NCBI GenBank assembly: GCA_041879295.1
Contig: CP047152.1
Location: forward strand, 5,089,501-5,153,500
Direction: 5' to 3'
DNA: 64,000 bases
Origin: Pseudomonas putida
Lineage (GTDB): Bacteria > Pseudomonadota > Gammaproteobacteria > Pseudomonadales > Pseudomonadaceae
Shown: positions 1-10,529 of the stretch, in pieces
How the letters are laid out: each line of letters starts with the position of its first letter
How positions within the stretch are numbered: position 1 is the stretch's first letter
Translations under genes and position numbers: made by a program
Notes under the pieces: model-generated
What the model was told of the DNA's origin: nothing
Databases searched by the model: none
Seen by the model: only the letters and a program-made list of their open reading frames with translations

Positions 1-342
1 TATGGCGGCGTGGCGGGCCTGGTCACCATTGAGGACGTGCTGGAGCAAATCGTCGGCGATATCGAAGACGAGCACGACGTCGAGGAAGACAGCTACATCA
101 AGCCACTGCCCAGCGGTGATTTTCTGGTCAAAGCGCTTACTCCGATCGAGAACTTCAACGAGTTCTTCGACAGCGAGTTCTCCGATGACGAGTTCGACAC
201 GGTCGGCGGCCTGGTGATGAGCGCCTTTGGCCACCTGCCCAAGCGCAACGAAACCACCGAGATCGGGTCTTACAAGTTCCGTATTCTCAATGCCGACAGC
301 CGGCGGATACACTTGCTGCGCCTGACTCCGATCACCCGTTAA
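1..342 (+). CDS. corC: CorC/HlyC-family protein, C-terminal end (cut by window start)
   Basis: Only the last 113 codons are present; the frame is open from base 1, so the gene begins outside the window. The visible part starts inside the second CBS domain (GLVTIEDVLEQIVGDIEDEHD is typical of its end) and continues through the CorC_HlyC domain, with the usual DEFDTVGGLV and FGHLPKR segments. The family (CorC/YbeX) is linked to magnesium and cobalt efflux or Mg2+ homeostasis and usually lies directly upstream of lnt, as here: the stop is 8 bases before the lnt start. Family call is secure; the precise transport role is inferred from the family. Confidence 0.93.
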   Translation, partial: YGGVAGLVTIEDVLEQIVGDIEDEHDVEEDSYIKPLPSGDFLVKALTPIENFNEFFDSEFSDDEFDTVGGLVMSAFGHLPKRNETTEIGSYKFRILNADSRRIHLLRLTPITR

Positions 343-350
343 GGACAAAC

Positions 351-1868
351 ATGCGTTGGTTCACCCGCCCCGGCTGGCCCGGTAACCTGCTGGCCCTGTC
401 GGCCGGTGCTTCCACCCTCCTGGCCCTGGCGCCGTTCGACTTCTGGCCGTTGGCGGTGTTGTCCATCGCGGTGCTCTACCTTGGCCTGCGCGAGCTCAGC
501 CCGCGCCAGGCCATGTGGCGTGGCTGGTGGTTCGGGTTTGGCCTGTATGGCGCCGGCACCTGGTGGATCTACGTCAGCATGAACACCTACGGCGGCGCCT
601 CGCCGCTGCTGGCAATCGTGTTGTTGTTGGTGTTCTTCGCCGCACTGGCCTGGTTCTTCGCCCTGCCCACCTGGCTGTGGGCGCGCTGGCTACGACGCAA
701 CGAAGCACCACTGGCCGACGCCCTGTGTTTCGCCGCCCTCTGGCTCCTGCAAGAGGCCTTCCGCGGCTGGTTCCTGACCGGTTTCCCCTGGCTCTACGCT
801 GGTTATAGCCAACTGGATGGCCCATTGGCCGGCCTTGCACCGCTGGGCGGCGTATGGCTGATTTCCTTCACTCTCGCCCTCACCGCCGCCCTGCTGTGCA
901 ACCTGCACCGCCTGCGCACCCGCCCCTCGTTCCTGGCCGTGGCCAGTGTGCTGTTGCTGGCCCCCTGGGTGCTGGGCCTGGCGCTCAAGGGCCATGCCTG
1001 GACCATTCCGGCAGGCGAGCCGCTGAAAGTGGCGGCGATCCAGGGCAACGTCGAGCAGGACCTTAAATGGGACCCCGCGCACATCGATGCGCAACTGGCG
1101 CTATACCGCGACCTGAGCTTCAGCTCCAGGCCGGTGGACCTGCTGGTGTGGCCGGAAACTGCTGTTCCGGTGCTCAAGGACCAGGCCCAGGGCTACATCG
1201 ACGTGATGGGCCGCTTCGCCGCCGAGCGGCATTCGGCGCTGATCACGGGGGTGCCGGTGCGTGAAGAAGTGCACCACCAGCGCCGCTACTACAACGGCAT
1301 CACCGTCACGGGCGAAGGCGATGGTACTTACCTCAAGCAGAAGCTGGTGCCGTTTGGCGAGTATGTACCGCTGCAAGACGTGCTGCGTGGGGCCATCGAG
1401 TTCTTCAACCTGCCCATGTCGGACTTCGCCCGCGGCCCGGAAGACCAGCCGCTGCTGCAGGCCAAGGGCTATCAGATTGCACCTTACATCTGCTACGAGG
1501 TGGTCTACCCCGAGTTCGCCGCCGGCCTGGCTGCGCGTAGCGACCTGCTGCTGACCATCAGCAACGACACCTGGTTCGGCAAATCCATCGGCCCCTTGCA
1601 GCACCTGCAGATGGCGCAGATGCGCGCGCTGGAAGCCGGCCGCTGGATGATCCGCGCCACCAACAACGGCGTGACCGCGCTGATCGACCCCTTTGGCCGC
1701 ATTACCACGCAGGTTCCACAGTTCCAGCAGGCGGTGCTGTATGGCGAAGTGGTGCCGATGCAGCAGCTGACACCTTACCTGCAATGGCGCTCATGGCCAT
1801 TGGCGATTGTCTGCACGCTGTTGCTGGGCTGGGCGTTGCTGGCAGGGCGTATTGCAAAAACCGTCTGA
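351..1868 (+). CDS. lnt: Apolipoprotein N-acyltransferase
   Basis: 505 aa integral membrane enzyme that transfers an acyl chain from a phospholipid to the N-terminal cysteine of lipoproteins, the last step of lipoprotein maturation in the inner membrane. The first ~200 residues are several hydrophobic segments, followed by a periplasmic carbon-nitrogen hydrolase (nitrilase) domain. The catalytic triad is visible as Glu in VWPETAVPV, Lys in KQKLVPFGEY and Cys in PYICYEVVYPE; a last membrane helix is near the C-terminus. Length matches the family (~510 aa). Likely co-transcribed with corC. Several lipoproteins encoded nearby (LptE, RlpA, the SltB3-like enzyme) would be its substrates. Confidence 0.97.
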   Translation: MRWFTRPGWPGNLLALSAGASTLLALAPFDFWPLAVLSIAVLYLGLRELSPRQAMWRGWWFGFGLYGAGTWWIYVSMNTYGGASPLLAIVLLLVFFAALAWFFALPTWLWARWLRRNEAPLADALCFAALWLLQEAFRGWFLTGFPWLYAGYSQLDGPLAGLAPLGGVWLISFTLALTAALLCNLHRLRTRPSFLAVASVLLLAPWVLGLALKGHAWTIPAGEPLKVAAIQGNVEQDLKWDPAHIDAQLALYRDLSFSSRPVDLLVWPETAVPVLKDQAQGYIDVMGRFAAERHSALITGVPVREEVHHQRRYYNGITVTGEGDGTYLKQKLVPFGEYVPLQDVLRGAIEFFNLPMSDFARGPEDQPLLQAKGYQIAPYICYEVVYPEFAAGLAARSDLLLTISNDTWFGKSIGPLQHLQMAQMRALEAGRWMIRATNNGVTALIDPFGRITTQVPQFQQAVLYGEVVPMQQLTPYLQWRSWPLAIVCTLLLGWALLAGRIAKTV

Positions 1869-1885
1869 TTGGCGATACGCGGCCA

Positions 1886-1994
1886 CTGTAGGAGCGGGTT
1901 TACCCGCGAATACGGTAGTGGCGGCAACGGTGAACGGCGGGTGGAGATTGGCCGGCAGGGCAGGCCCTTTCGCGGGCAAGCCCGCTCCTACAGG
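1886..1994. repeat. REP pair (inverted, BIME-like) after lnt
   Basis: Two copies of the P. putida-type REP palindrome in opposite orientation: GTAGGAGCGGGTTTACCCGC near 1888 and its counterpart CGCGGGCAAGCCCGCTCCTA at 1971-1990, separated by about 60 bases. It lies between the convergent lnt and YdcF-like genes, where it may stabilise 3' ends. No coding potential seen. Confidence 0.9.
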
Positions 1995-2014
1995 GGATTA
2001 TGTAAGCCGGTGAA

Positions 2015-2776
2015 TCAGTAAAACACCCGGTACCCCACCAACCCCACCACTTCATTAAGCAGTTGCCCGCTCTGCCACATCGCCCGGCTCTCTGGCAGCA
2101 GCCCGCCAAACGGCCGCGCATGATCGCGCCCCAGGAACCCCACCGGCGCCGGCACCACCTCGAACCCCGCCTTTTCAAAACTCCAGCGTGAACGCTGCAT
2201 GTGCCAGGCCTGGGTCACCAGCACCACCCGACGAATTCCCAAAGGCTGCAGCACCTTGGCCGTCAGCTGGGCATTTTCCCAGGTCGTGCGGCTGGCCTCT
2301 TCGCGCCATTTCACCTCGACAGCGAAATCCTCACGCAGGCGATCAGCCATTAGCCTCGCCTCGCTGGGCGGCGTCCCGAAATGCAACCCGCCACTGGTCA
2401 GCACTGGCAGGCCCGAGGCCTTGGCCAGACGCGCCGCAAAGCGCATACGCTCCAGCGCCGTGGCCGTGGGCTGGTCTGCGCCGCCCCAGGCCGGATCCCC
2501 GCGCTCGCGCCCGGCGCCCAGCACCACAATGGCATCCGCCTGGCTCGCCAGGCGGGCCCAGTCGCTCACGGCCAGCGGCGGCTCACTTTCCAGTACACGG
2601 GCGGTTTCCTGCACCACCAGCGGCAGGCTCATCAGCCACAGGCCACCCAATCCTACGGCAAAGCAAAGCGCCGCCAACCGTGGCCGCCGCGTGCGCAGCC
2701 ACCAGGCCGCAAGCAGCAGCAAGAACAGCAGGCCCGGCGGCATCAGCCATTGTTTGATGAAGAATCGGATCGGCAT
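2015..2776 (-). CDS. YdcF/ElyC-like DUF218 membrane protein
   Basis: 253 aa. Two hydrophobic segments occupy roughly the first 60 residues, followed by a DUF218 (SanA/YdcF/ElyC-type) domain: AIVVLGAGRERGDPAW, the TSGG segment after LPVLT, the E-A-x-L-M region, and LVTQAWHMQRS near the end. Proteins of this family are linked to envelope integrity and lipid-carrier or peptidoglycan metabolism in E. coli (ElyC, SanA), but the exact activity is not settled. The ATG at 2776 is chosen over the GTG three codons upstream because AAGGAGG sits 8 bases before it, while the GTG overlaps that ribosome site. Convergent with lnt. Confidence 0.85.
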   Translation of the reverse strand: MPIRFFIKQWLMPPGLLFLLLLAAWWLRTRRPRLAALCFAVGLGGLWLMSLPLVVQETARVLESEPPLAVSDWARLASQADAIVVLGAGRERGDPAWGGADQPTATALERMRFAARLAKASGLPVLTSGGLHFGTPPSEARLMADRLREDFAVEVKWREEASRTTWENAQLTAKVLQPLGIRRVVLVTQAWHMQRSRWSFEKAGFEVVPAPVGFLGRDHARPFGGLLPESRAMWQSGQLLNEVVGLVGYRVFY

Positions 2777-2812
2777 CGGCCACACCTCCTTGGCAGGTGT
2801 GCAGCCTAGAAG

Positions 2813-2850
2813 GATCGACGCCGGGCAACAAGTGCGTACCGGCGTCGATC
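2813..2850. other. Perfect 12-bp stem-loop between two minus-strand genes
   Basis: GATCGACGCCGG (2813-2824) is the exact reverse complement of CCGGCGTCGATC (2839-2850), with a 14-base loop. It lies between the small unknown gene (stop at 2911) and the YdcF-like gene (start 2776), both on the minus strand. No T-run follows on either strand, so a classical terminator is not supported; an mRNA-stability element or operator are alternatives. Confidence 0.6.
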
Positions 2851-2910
2851 GTGAGTTGTGTGATAGTGAAGAACCGGCGCGCGATGGCCTGCACCTGGCG
2901 TCCTGAACGG

Positions 2911-3225
2911 CTAGCGATGCGGCAGCGTCCTGGGTCTCGCCTTGCTGGCGGGGCGTTTCTTGTCCTTGAGCCAGATGATCTTGGCCGACGTCGGCTCCGC
3001 TTGTGGGTAACTGCCGACAGCGGCATTGTGGCGCTCCGGGAGGGAGTCCAGGTACGCCTTGATCACTTCAAACTCCGCGTGGCTCAGGCCACGCAACTCA
3101 AGCTCAGCTGGCATCTCGTCGCGCAATCGAACCGAGGTCCTGGCCGTTTCCAGTGCCAGGCCAAGCCGGTCGATAAGGCGCTCGTAAAGCTCCGGTCTGA
3201 TTGCGGGTAGCTGCGTCTCTCCCAT
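2911..3225 (-). CDS. Small conserved-type protein of unknown function (104 aa)
   Basis: I do not recognise a named family. The protein is soluble-looking and charged, has no signal peptide or membrane segment, is probably helical in its first two thirds (RPELYERLIDRLGLALETAR..), and ends in a very basic tail (KDKKRPASKARPRTLPHR). A good ribosome site (GAGGTG, 5 bases before the ATG) supports the start. It sits divergently from leuS and upstream of the YdcF-like gene, perhaps as a two-gene unit. The basic tail could suggest nucleic-acid or ribosome contact, but that is only inference. Confidence 0.7.
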   Translation of the reverse strand: MGETQLPAIRPELYERLIDRLGLALETARTSVRLRDEMPAELELRGLSHAEFEVIKAYLDSLPERHNAAVGSYPQAEPTSAKIIWLKDKKRPASKARPRTLPHR

Positions 3226-6058
<2,833 letters not shown>

Positions 6059-6064
6059 TGAAAA

Positions 6065-6093
6065 CGCCCACCCGCATTGGCTGCGGGTGGGCG
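6065..6093. other. 12-bp stem-loop between leuS and lptE
   Basis: CGCCCACCCGCA (6065-6076) pairs exactly with TGCGGGTGGGCG (6082-6093) over a 5-base loop. On the plus strand there is no T-run after it, so it probably permits read-through to lptE or acts in mRNA processing. On the minus strand it is followed by TTTT, so it could stop antisense transcription. Confidence 0.6.
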
Positions 6094-6119
6094 GAACAGG
6101 CCCCAAAGGGAGCAACAAC

Positions 6120-6725
6120 ATGATTAAACGCAATTTGCTGGTAATCGGCCTGGCGGTCATGCTCAGCGCCTGCGGTTTCCAGCTGCGCGGCACCGGCTCC
6201 ACCGAGCTGAGCGTGAAGGAAATGGACGTCAGCGCGCGCAATGCCTATGGCCCGACCGTGGTCCAGCTGCGTGAAGTACTGGAACGTAGCGGCGTCAACG
6301 TGCATGCCGGCGCACCGTATCGCCTGGTGCTGACCAACGAACAGGAGCGCGAGCGCTCGGCTACCTACAGCGGTGGCAACCGTACCGCCGAGTACGAGCT
6401 GACTACCAAGCTGGACTACAGCATCCTGGGCCTGAACAACCTGGAGCTGATGAGCGACAAGCTGGAGGTGCGCAAGATCTACCTGCGTGACGGCTCGAAC
6501 ATCACCGGCTCCGAGCAGGAAGCCGACCGCGCACGCGAAGAAATGCGCCGCGACCTGGTCAACGCCATGGTCGTACGCCTGCAAATGCTGTCCCCAGCCC
6601 AGCTGGACGAGCTGCAGCGTGAAGCCGACGAGCGCGCCAAAGCCGAAGCTGCCGCGCTGGAGGCTGCACGCCGCCAGCAGGCCGAGACGCCTCAGCAATC
6701 GCCATTGGAAGTGCCGGGCAACTAA
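6120..6725 (+). CDS. lptE: LPS-assembly lipoprotein LptE
   Basis: 201 aa outer-membrane lipoprotein that plugs the LptD barrel and helps insert lipopolysaccharide in the outer leaflet. A lipoprotein signal is visible: MIKRNLLVIGLAVMLSAC with lipobox LSAC, then GFQLRGTGS, the typical start of mature LptE. The middle has alternating strands (TNEQERERSATYS, AEYELTTKLDYSI) and the C-terminal part is a charged, alanine-rich helix (ADERAKAEAAAL..). The ATG at 6120 places the signal peptide at the N-terminus. Position between leuS and holA is the standard gene order and strongly supports the call. Confidence 0.95.
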   Translation: MIKRNLLVIGLAVMLSACGFQLRGTGSTELSVKEMDVSARNAYGPTVVQLREVLERSGVNVHAGAPYRLVLTNEQERERSATYSGGNRTAEYELTTKLDYSILGLNNLELMSDKLEVRKIYLRDGSNITGSEQEADRAREEMRRDLVNAMVVRLQMLSPAQLDELQREADERAKAEAAALEAARRQQAETPQQSPLEVPGN

Positions 6726-6733
6726 GCCCGTGA

Positions 6734-6753
6734 GGGGCGCCCTCGGGCGCCCC
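6734..6753. other. GC-rich hairpin between lptE and holA
   Basis: GGGGCGCCC (6734-6742) pairs with GGGCGCCCC (6745-6753). It has no U-tract, so it is more likely an attenuating or stabilising hairpin than a full terminator; the holA start is 12 bases downstream. Confidence 0.6.
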
Positions 6754-6764
6754 GCCTGCTCCCC

Positions 6765-7802
6765 ATGAAGCTCGCCCCCGCCCAACTCAACAAGCACCTG
6801 CAAGGCGCCCTGGCACCGGTCTACGTGGTCAGCGGCGACGACCCGCTGCTGTGCCAGGAAGCCGCCGACGCCATCCGCAATACCGCGCGTCAGCAAGGCT
6901 TCGATGAACGCCAGGTATTCAGTGCCGACGCCAACTTCGACTGGGGCACCCTGCTCCAGGCCGGCGCAAGCCTGTCGCTGTTCGCCCAGCGCCGCCTGCT
7001 GGAACTGCGCCTGCCCTCGGGCAAGCCCGGTGACAAGGGTGCCGCTGCACTGATGGAATACTGCGCCAACCCCGCCGAAGACACGCTGCTGCTGATCAGC
7101 CTGCCCAAGCTCGACAGCAGTGCGCAGAAGACCAAGTGGGGCAAGGCATTGATCGAAGGCGCCCATTGCCAGTTCATCCAGATCTGGCCGGTGGATGTGC
7201 ATCAGCTTCCTCAGTGGATCAACCAGCGCCTGCAACAGGCCGGCCTGTCAGCCCAGCGTGATGCCGTCGACCTGATTGCCGCGCGCGTGGAAGGCAACCT
7301 GCTGGCAGCCGCGCAGGAAATCGAAAAGCTCAAGTTGCTGGCCGAAGGCAGCCAGATCACCGTGGAAACCGTGCAGGCTGCCGTCGCCGACAGCGCCCGC
7401 TTCGATGTCTTCGGCCTGGTCGACGCCATTCTCAACGGCGAGGCTGCGCATGCCCTGCGCATGCTCGAAGGCTTGCGCGGTGAAGGTGTGGAGCCGCCCG
7501 TCATCCTCTGGGCCTTGGCCCGTGAGCTGCGCCAACTGGCGGGGCTGGCCCAGCAGTTCAGCCAAGGCGTGCCATTGGACAAAGCGTTCAGCCAGGCCCG
7601 CCCGCCCATCTGGGACAAACGCCGACCGCTGGTCAACAAGGCCCTGCAGCGCCTCTCGGCGCAGCGCTGGGCGCAATTGCTGCAGGATGCCCAGCGTATC
7701 GATGCGCAGATCAAAGGGCAGGCAGAAGGTTCGCCCTGGATTGGCCTGGCGCGGCTGTCGCTGCTGATGGCCGGCCAGCGCCTGACTCTTCCTCCCGAGT
7801 AA
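6765..7802 (+). CDS. holA: DNA polymerase III delta subunit
   Basis: 345 aa. This is the clamp-loader subunit that opens the beta sliding clamp. The N-terminus MKLAPAQLNKHLQGALAPVY and the segment VVSGDDPLLCQEAADAIR are typical of HolA, followed by the AAA+-like domains and the C-terminal collar domain (region QLLQDAQRIDAQIKGQ). Length is the same as in other gammaproteobacteria (~343 aa). It follows lptE with a short gap and is probably in the same transcript. Confidence 0.96.
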   Translation: MKLAPAQLNKHLQGALAPVYVVSGDDPLLCQEAADAIRNTARQQGFDERQVFSADANFDWGTLLQAGASLSLFAQRRLLELRLPSGKPGDKGAAALMEYCANPAEDTLLLISLPKLDSSAQKTKWGKALIEGAHCQFIQIWPVDVHQLPQWINQRLQQAGLSAQRDAVDLIAARVEGNLLAAAQEIEKLKLLAEGSQITVETVQAAVADSARFDVFGLVDAILNGEAAHALRMLEGLRGEGVEPPVILWALARELRQLAGLAQQFSQGVPLDKAFSQARPPIWDKRRPLVNKALQRLSAQRWAQLLQDAQRIDAQIKGQAEGSPWIGLARLSLLMAGQRLTLPPE

Positions 7803-7919
7803 CCCCCCCACCACAGGGCTGCAAGGCCCAGGTTCTCGACCATAAACACAATCAATTGGCTCCCCGGCAGCCCAAGCCCTACAGTGCGCCCCGAAACCCA
7901 CCCAACCCGGGATACCGCC

Positions 7920-8084
7920 ATGAGCAAAAAGCCGAAAAAGCACGGCCCCAACAAGGCCAAGTCCATCATCGCCCAGCCACTGTTCCGCTGCCGCCAGGAA
8001 CAACCGAACAAGGGCAAAGGCAGCTACCGCCGCGAAGCCTTCCAATCGAGAGATTGGGAGGCTTCCTACTTTTTGGCTGCATGA
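7920..8084 (+). CDS. arfA: Alternative ribosome-rescue factor A
   Basis: 54 aa. ArfA rescues ribosomes stalled at the 3' end of non-stop mRNAs by recruiting release factor RF2, as a backup to tmRNA. Recognisable ArfA pieces are the lysine-rich start MSKKPKKHGPNKAKSI, the PLFR motif, KGKGSYRRE and the DWEAS element. The ATG at 7920 follows a weak ribosome site. The last ~17 codons run through a transcription-terminator hairpin (see 8034-8074), so most transcripts would lack a stop codon, which matches the known self-regulation of arfA in other gammaproteobacteria. Located after holA, as in P. aeruginosa. Confidence 0.92.
   Translation: MSKKPKKHGPNKAKSIIAQPLFRCRQEQPNKGKGSYRREAFQSRDWEASYFLAA
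8034..8074 (+). terminator. Intrinsic terminator inside the arfA reading frame
   Basis: A 14-bp stem, GAAGCCTTCCAATC (8034-8047) with GATTGGGAGGCTTC (8052-8065), a GAGA loop and one G-U pair, followed by CTACTTTTT (8066-8074). It lies entirely before the arfA stop codon at 8082-8084. Termination, or RNase III cutting in the stem, would create a non-stop arfA mRNA whose product is degraded when tmRNA works and kept when tmRNA fails. Confidence 0.88.
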
Positions 8085-8144
8085 AAGCATCGCAAGCGCA
8101 GGCATGATATGGTCGTCACCTGACCTGCAACTCTGGATCTGTGC

Positions 8145-9461
8145 ATGCTCTTCCGTATTATCCCCCGCTGGGAAACCCGCCAGCTGATCGCGGCCTCCAG
8201 CTTCATCCTGCTCGTGGCCTGTGCGGAAAAGCCCACCGCCGCCGACGCGCTGCCGCTGGCCCCTGCCCAACCCAATCCAGTGGTGACCGTGCCCGGCGCA
8301 ATGCCCGACGTCAGCACTGAAATCCAGCCTCTGCAAACCTTCGCCCAATGGCAAGCGGGCTTCCGCGAGCAGGCCCTGCAAGCCGGCATTTCGCCGAGCA
8401 CCTTCGACCGCGCCTTCCTCGGTGTCACCCCTGACCTGGACGTGATCAAGGCAGATCGCAGCCAGCCGGAGTTCACCCGCCCGGTGTGGGAGTACCTCGA
8501 AGGCGCCCTGTCGCCCCTGCGCGTGCGCAACGGCAAGAAGCTGCTGGTGCAGAACGCTGAGTTGCTGACTCGCCTCGAGCAACAATATGGCGTGGACCGC
8601 CAGGTGCTGGTCGCGGTGTGGGGCATGGAAAGCAACTTCGGCCAGTTCCAGGGCAGCAAGTCGGTGATCCGCTCGCTAGCCACTTTGGCCTATGAGGGCC
8701 GCCGCCCACAGTTTGCCCAGGACCAGCTGATTGCCGCGCTGCAGATCATCCAGCATGGTGACATCCAGCCTGAAGCCATGCGGGGCTCGTGGGCCGGCGC
8801 CATGGGCCAGACCCAGTTCATCCCGACCACCTACAACACCCATGCCGTGGACTTCGACGGCGATGGCCGACGCGACATCTGGAACAGCACACCAGACGCC
8901 CTGGCCTCAACAGCGCACTACCTGCAGAGTTCGGGCTGGAAACGCGGCCAACCGTGGGGCTTCGAGGTACAGGTGCCAGCTGGTTTCGACTTCTGGCAGG
9001 CCGATGGCGCACAGCGCAAACCGGTGAGTGAATGGCTGGCGATGGGCGTGAAACTGCCAGCAGGCACTCGCCTGCCGGCAGGTAGCAACCAGCTGTCTGC
9101 CGCCCTGCTGCTGCCGGCCGGTGCACGCGGCCCGGCGTTCCTGGTGCTGGACAACTTCCGCGCCATCCTCAAGTACAACAACTCGTCGTCCTATGCCTTG
9201 GCGGTGAGCCTGCTCGGGGATCGCTTCAGCGGCTGGGGCTTCATTGCCGGCAGCTGGCCGAAAGACGATATGCCGCTCAGTCGCAGCGAGCGCATGGAGC
9301 TGCAGCACTTGTTGAACAGCCGCGGGCATGATGCAGGTAATGCCGATGGCATTATCGGGGCCAATACCCGCAAGGCGATCCGCAATGCCCAGCAAGGGCT
9401 TGGATGGCCGGCGGATGGGTACCCGACCCATAAGCTGCTTGAGAACCTGCGCCAGCAGTAA
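8145..9461 (+). CDS. sltB3: Lytic murein transglycosylase, SltB3/MltB family with peptidoglycan-binding domain
   Basis: 438 aa. It cleaves the glycan strand of peptidoglycan with formation of 1,6-anhydromuramic acid. The N-terminus has a hydrophobic stretch ending LLVAC, a plausible lipobox, then a proline/alanine linker. The catalytic domain (residues ~60-330) shows the active-site Glu in VWGMESNFGQF and the AMGQTQFIPTTYNTHAVDFDGDG region of family 3 enzymes. The last ~60 residues are a PG_binding_1 domain (HLLNSRGHDAG..DGIIGANTRKAI). Gene order next to holA-arfA matches P. aeruginosa SltB3. The symbol is by synteny and architecture; the enzyme class is secure. Confidence 0.88.
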   Translation: MLFRIIPRWETRQLIAASSFILLVACAEKPTAADALPLAPAQPNPVVTVPGAMPDVSTEIQPLQTFAQWQAGFREQALQAGISPSTFDRAFLGVTPDLDVIKADRSQPEFTRPVWEYLEGALSPLRVRNGKKLLVQNAELLTRLEQQYGVDRQVLVAVWGMESNFGQFQGSKSVIRSLATLAYEGRRPQFAQDQLIAALQIIQHGDIQPEAMRGSWAGAMGQTQFIPTTYNTHAVDFDGDGRRDIWNSTPDALASTAHYLQSSGWKRGQPWGFEVQVPAGFDFWQADGAQRKPVSEWLAMGVKLPAGTRLPAGSNQLSAALLLPAGARGPAFLVLDNFRAILKYNNSSSYALAVSLLGDRFSGWGFIAGSWPKDDMPLSRSERMELQHLLNSRGHDAGNADGIIGANTRKAIRNAQQGLGWPADGYPTHKLLENLRQQ

Positions 9462-9467
9462 GCATTT

Positions 9468-9488
9468 CGGGGCCGCTGCGCGGCCCCG
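9468..9488. terminator. Hairpin between convergent sltB3 and ldcA genes
   Basis: CGGGGCCGC (9468-9476) pairs with GCGGCCCCG (9480-9488). It sits 7 bases after the sltB3 stop and 7 before the ldcA stop, so it can serve both strands. No strong U-tract follows, so efficiency is uncertain. Confidence 0.6.
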
Positions 9489-9494
9489 GCAATT

Positions 9495-10433
9495 TCATGC
9501 CCTGAACAGATCCTGCTCCAGCACCAGTGTTTGCTGACCACTGTCGAGCCTCACCCGAGCCCCCAGGGGCAAGCATACATTCGGGTCACAATGCCCGCTG
9601 CGCCAGCCCGCCAGCACCGGCACCCCAAGCGGCGCAAACATATCCTCCAGCAACGGCGTCAGCGCCGCTGTGGTAATCCCGGCAAAGTCGCCCACCAGCA
9701 CGCCTTTGATCCCCTCCAGCTTGCCTGCCAGGCGTAACTGGGTCAGCAGCCGATCCACCCTGTACAGCGGCTCGTTGACGTCCTCGATGAACAGGATGCA
9801 GCCCTGGGTATCCAGCTCGGCAAGCGTTCCGATGGTCGCACCCAGCATCGACAGGTTGCCACCCAGCAGCGGCCCGCAGGCTACCCCCGGTAACACGCTG
9901 TCCAATGCGAAACCCTGCGGGTGCACGACCTGCTCGCCTGCCTTCACAAGCCCACCCAGCTGCGCCAGCAACGACGACTCGGTCGGTGGCAACTTGGCCC
10001 CCAGCAGGTCGGCATTGAGCATGCCCCCATGGAAGGTCACCAGTCCGGCATGCCGGTAGATCGCCGTATGCAGTGCAGTGATGTCGCTGTAGCCGATCAG
10101 CGGCTTGGGGTTGCGCCGGATCAGTTCGAAGTCGAGCTGGTCAAGCAGGCGCATGCTGCCGTAGCCCCCACGCATGCACAGAATGGCGTCAATGGCCGGA
10201 TCGGCAAAGGCTGCGTGCAGGTCCTGCAAACGCTGCTGGTCCGGCCCCGCCAGGTAACCCTGTGCCTGCAGGGCACCCGGGTAAATACAGCAACGGTAGC
10301 CGCGGTCAACGAACCACTGGCTGACCTTGTGCGCATCAAGCCGCGCCGCGCCCGCCGGGGCGACAATGGCAAAGCATGCGTTGGCCGGCAGCGCGGCTGG
10401 CAGAGTGGGTTGGAAGGTTTTGGCGCAATACAT
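9495..10433 (-). CDS. ldcA: Murein LD-carboxypeptidase (peptidase family S66)
   Basis: 312 aa cytoplasmic serine peptidase that removes the terminal D-Ala from the L,D-bonded tetrapeptide in murein recycling. The S66 catalytic residues are visible: Ser in GYSDITALH, Glu in FIEDVNEPLYR, and His in WRSGHCDPN. The ATG at 10433 is chosen because AAGGAG lies 5 bases upstream; the longer open frame upstream runs into the lipA terminator. Length fits LdcA (~305 aa). It follows lipA but is separated from it by an intrinsic terminator, so it may have its own promoter. Confidence 0.95.
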   Translation of the reverse strand: MYCAKTFQPTLPAALPANACFAIVAPAGAARLDAHKVSQWFVDRGYRCCIYPGALQAQGYLAGPDQQRLQDLHAAFADPAIDAILCMRGGYGSMRLLDQLDFELIRRNPKPLIGYSDITALHTAIYRHAGLVTFHGGMLNADLLGAKLPPTESSLLAQLGGLVKAGEQVVHPQGFALDSVLPGVACGPLLGGNLSMLGATIGTLAELDTQGCILFIEDVNEPLYRVDRLLTQLRLAGKLEGIKGVLVGDFAGITTAALTPLLEDMFAPLGVPVLAGWRSGHCDPNVCLPLGARVRLDSGQQTLVLEQDLFRA

Positions 10434-10462
10434 CGCGGCTCCTTGCAGCATGGGACACAAAC

Positions 10463-10498
10463 AAAAATGCCGATGCCGCCCTTGGGCGTGCATCGGCA
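10463..10498 (-). terminator. Intrinsic terminator of lipA
   Basis: On the minus strand TGCCGATGCACGCCC pairs with GGGCGGCATCGGCA over a 3-base loop, with one mismatch in the stem, followed directly by TTTTTGTTTG. It begins about 30 bases after the lipA stop and ends the lip transcript before ldcA. Confidence 0.9.
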
Positions 10499-10529
10499 TA
10501 TGTGGCTCTGCTCTTGGCTAGAGCATAGC

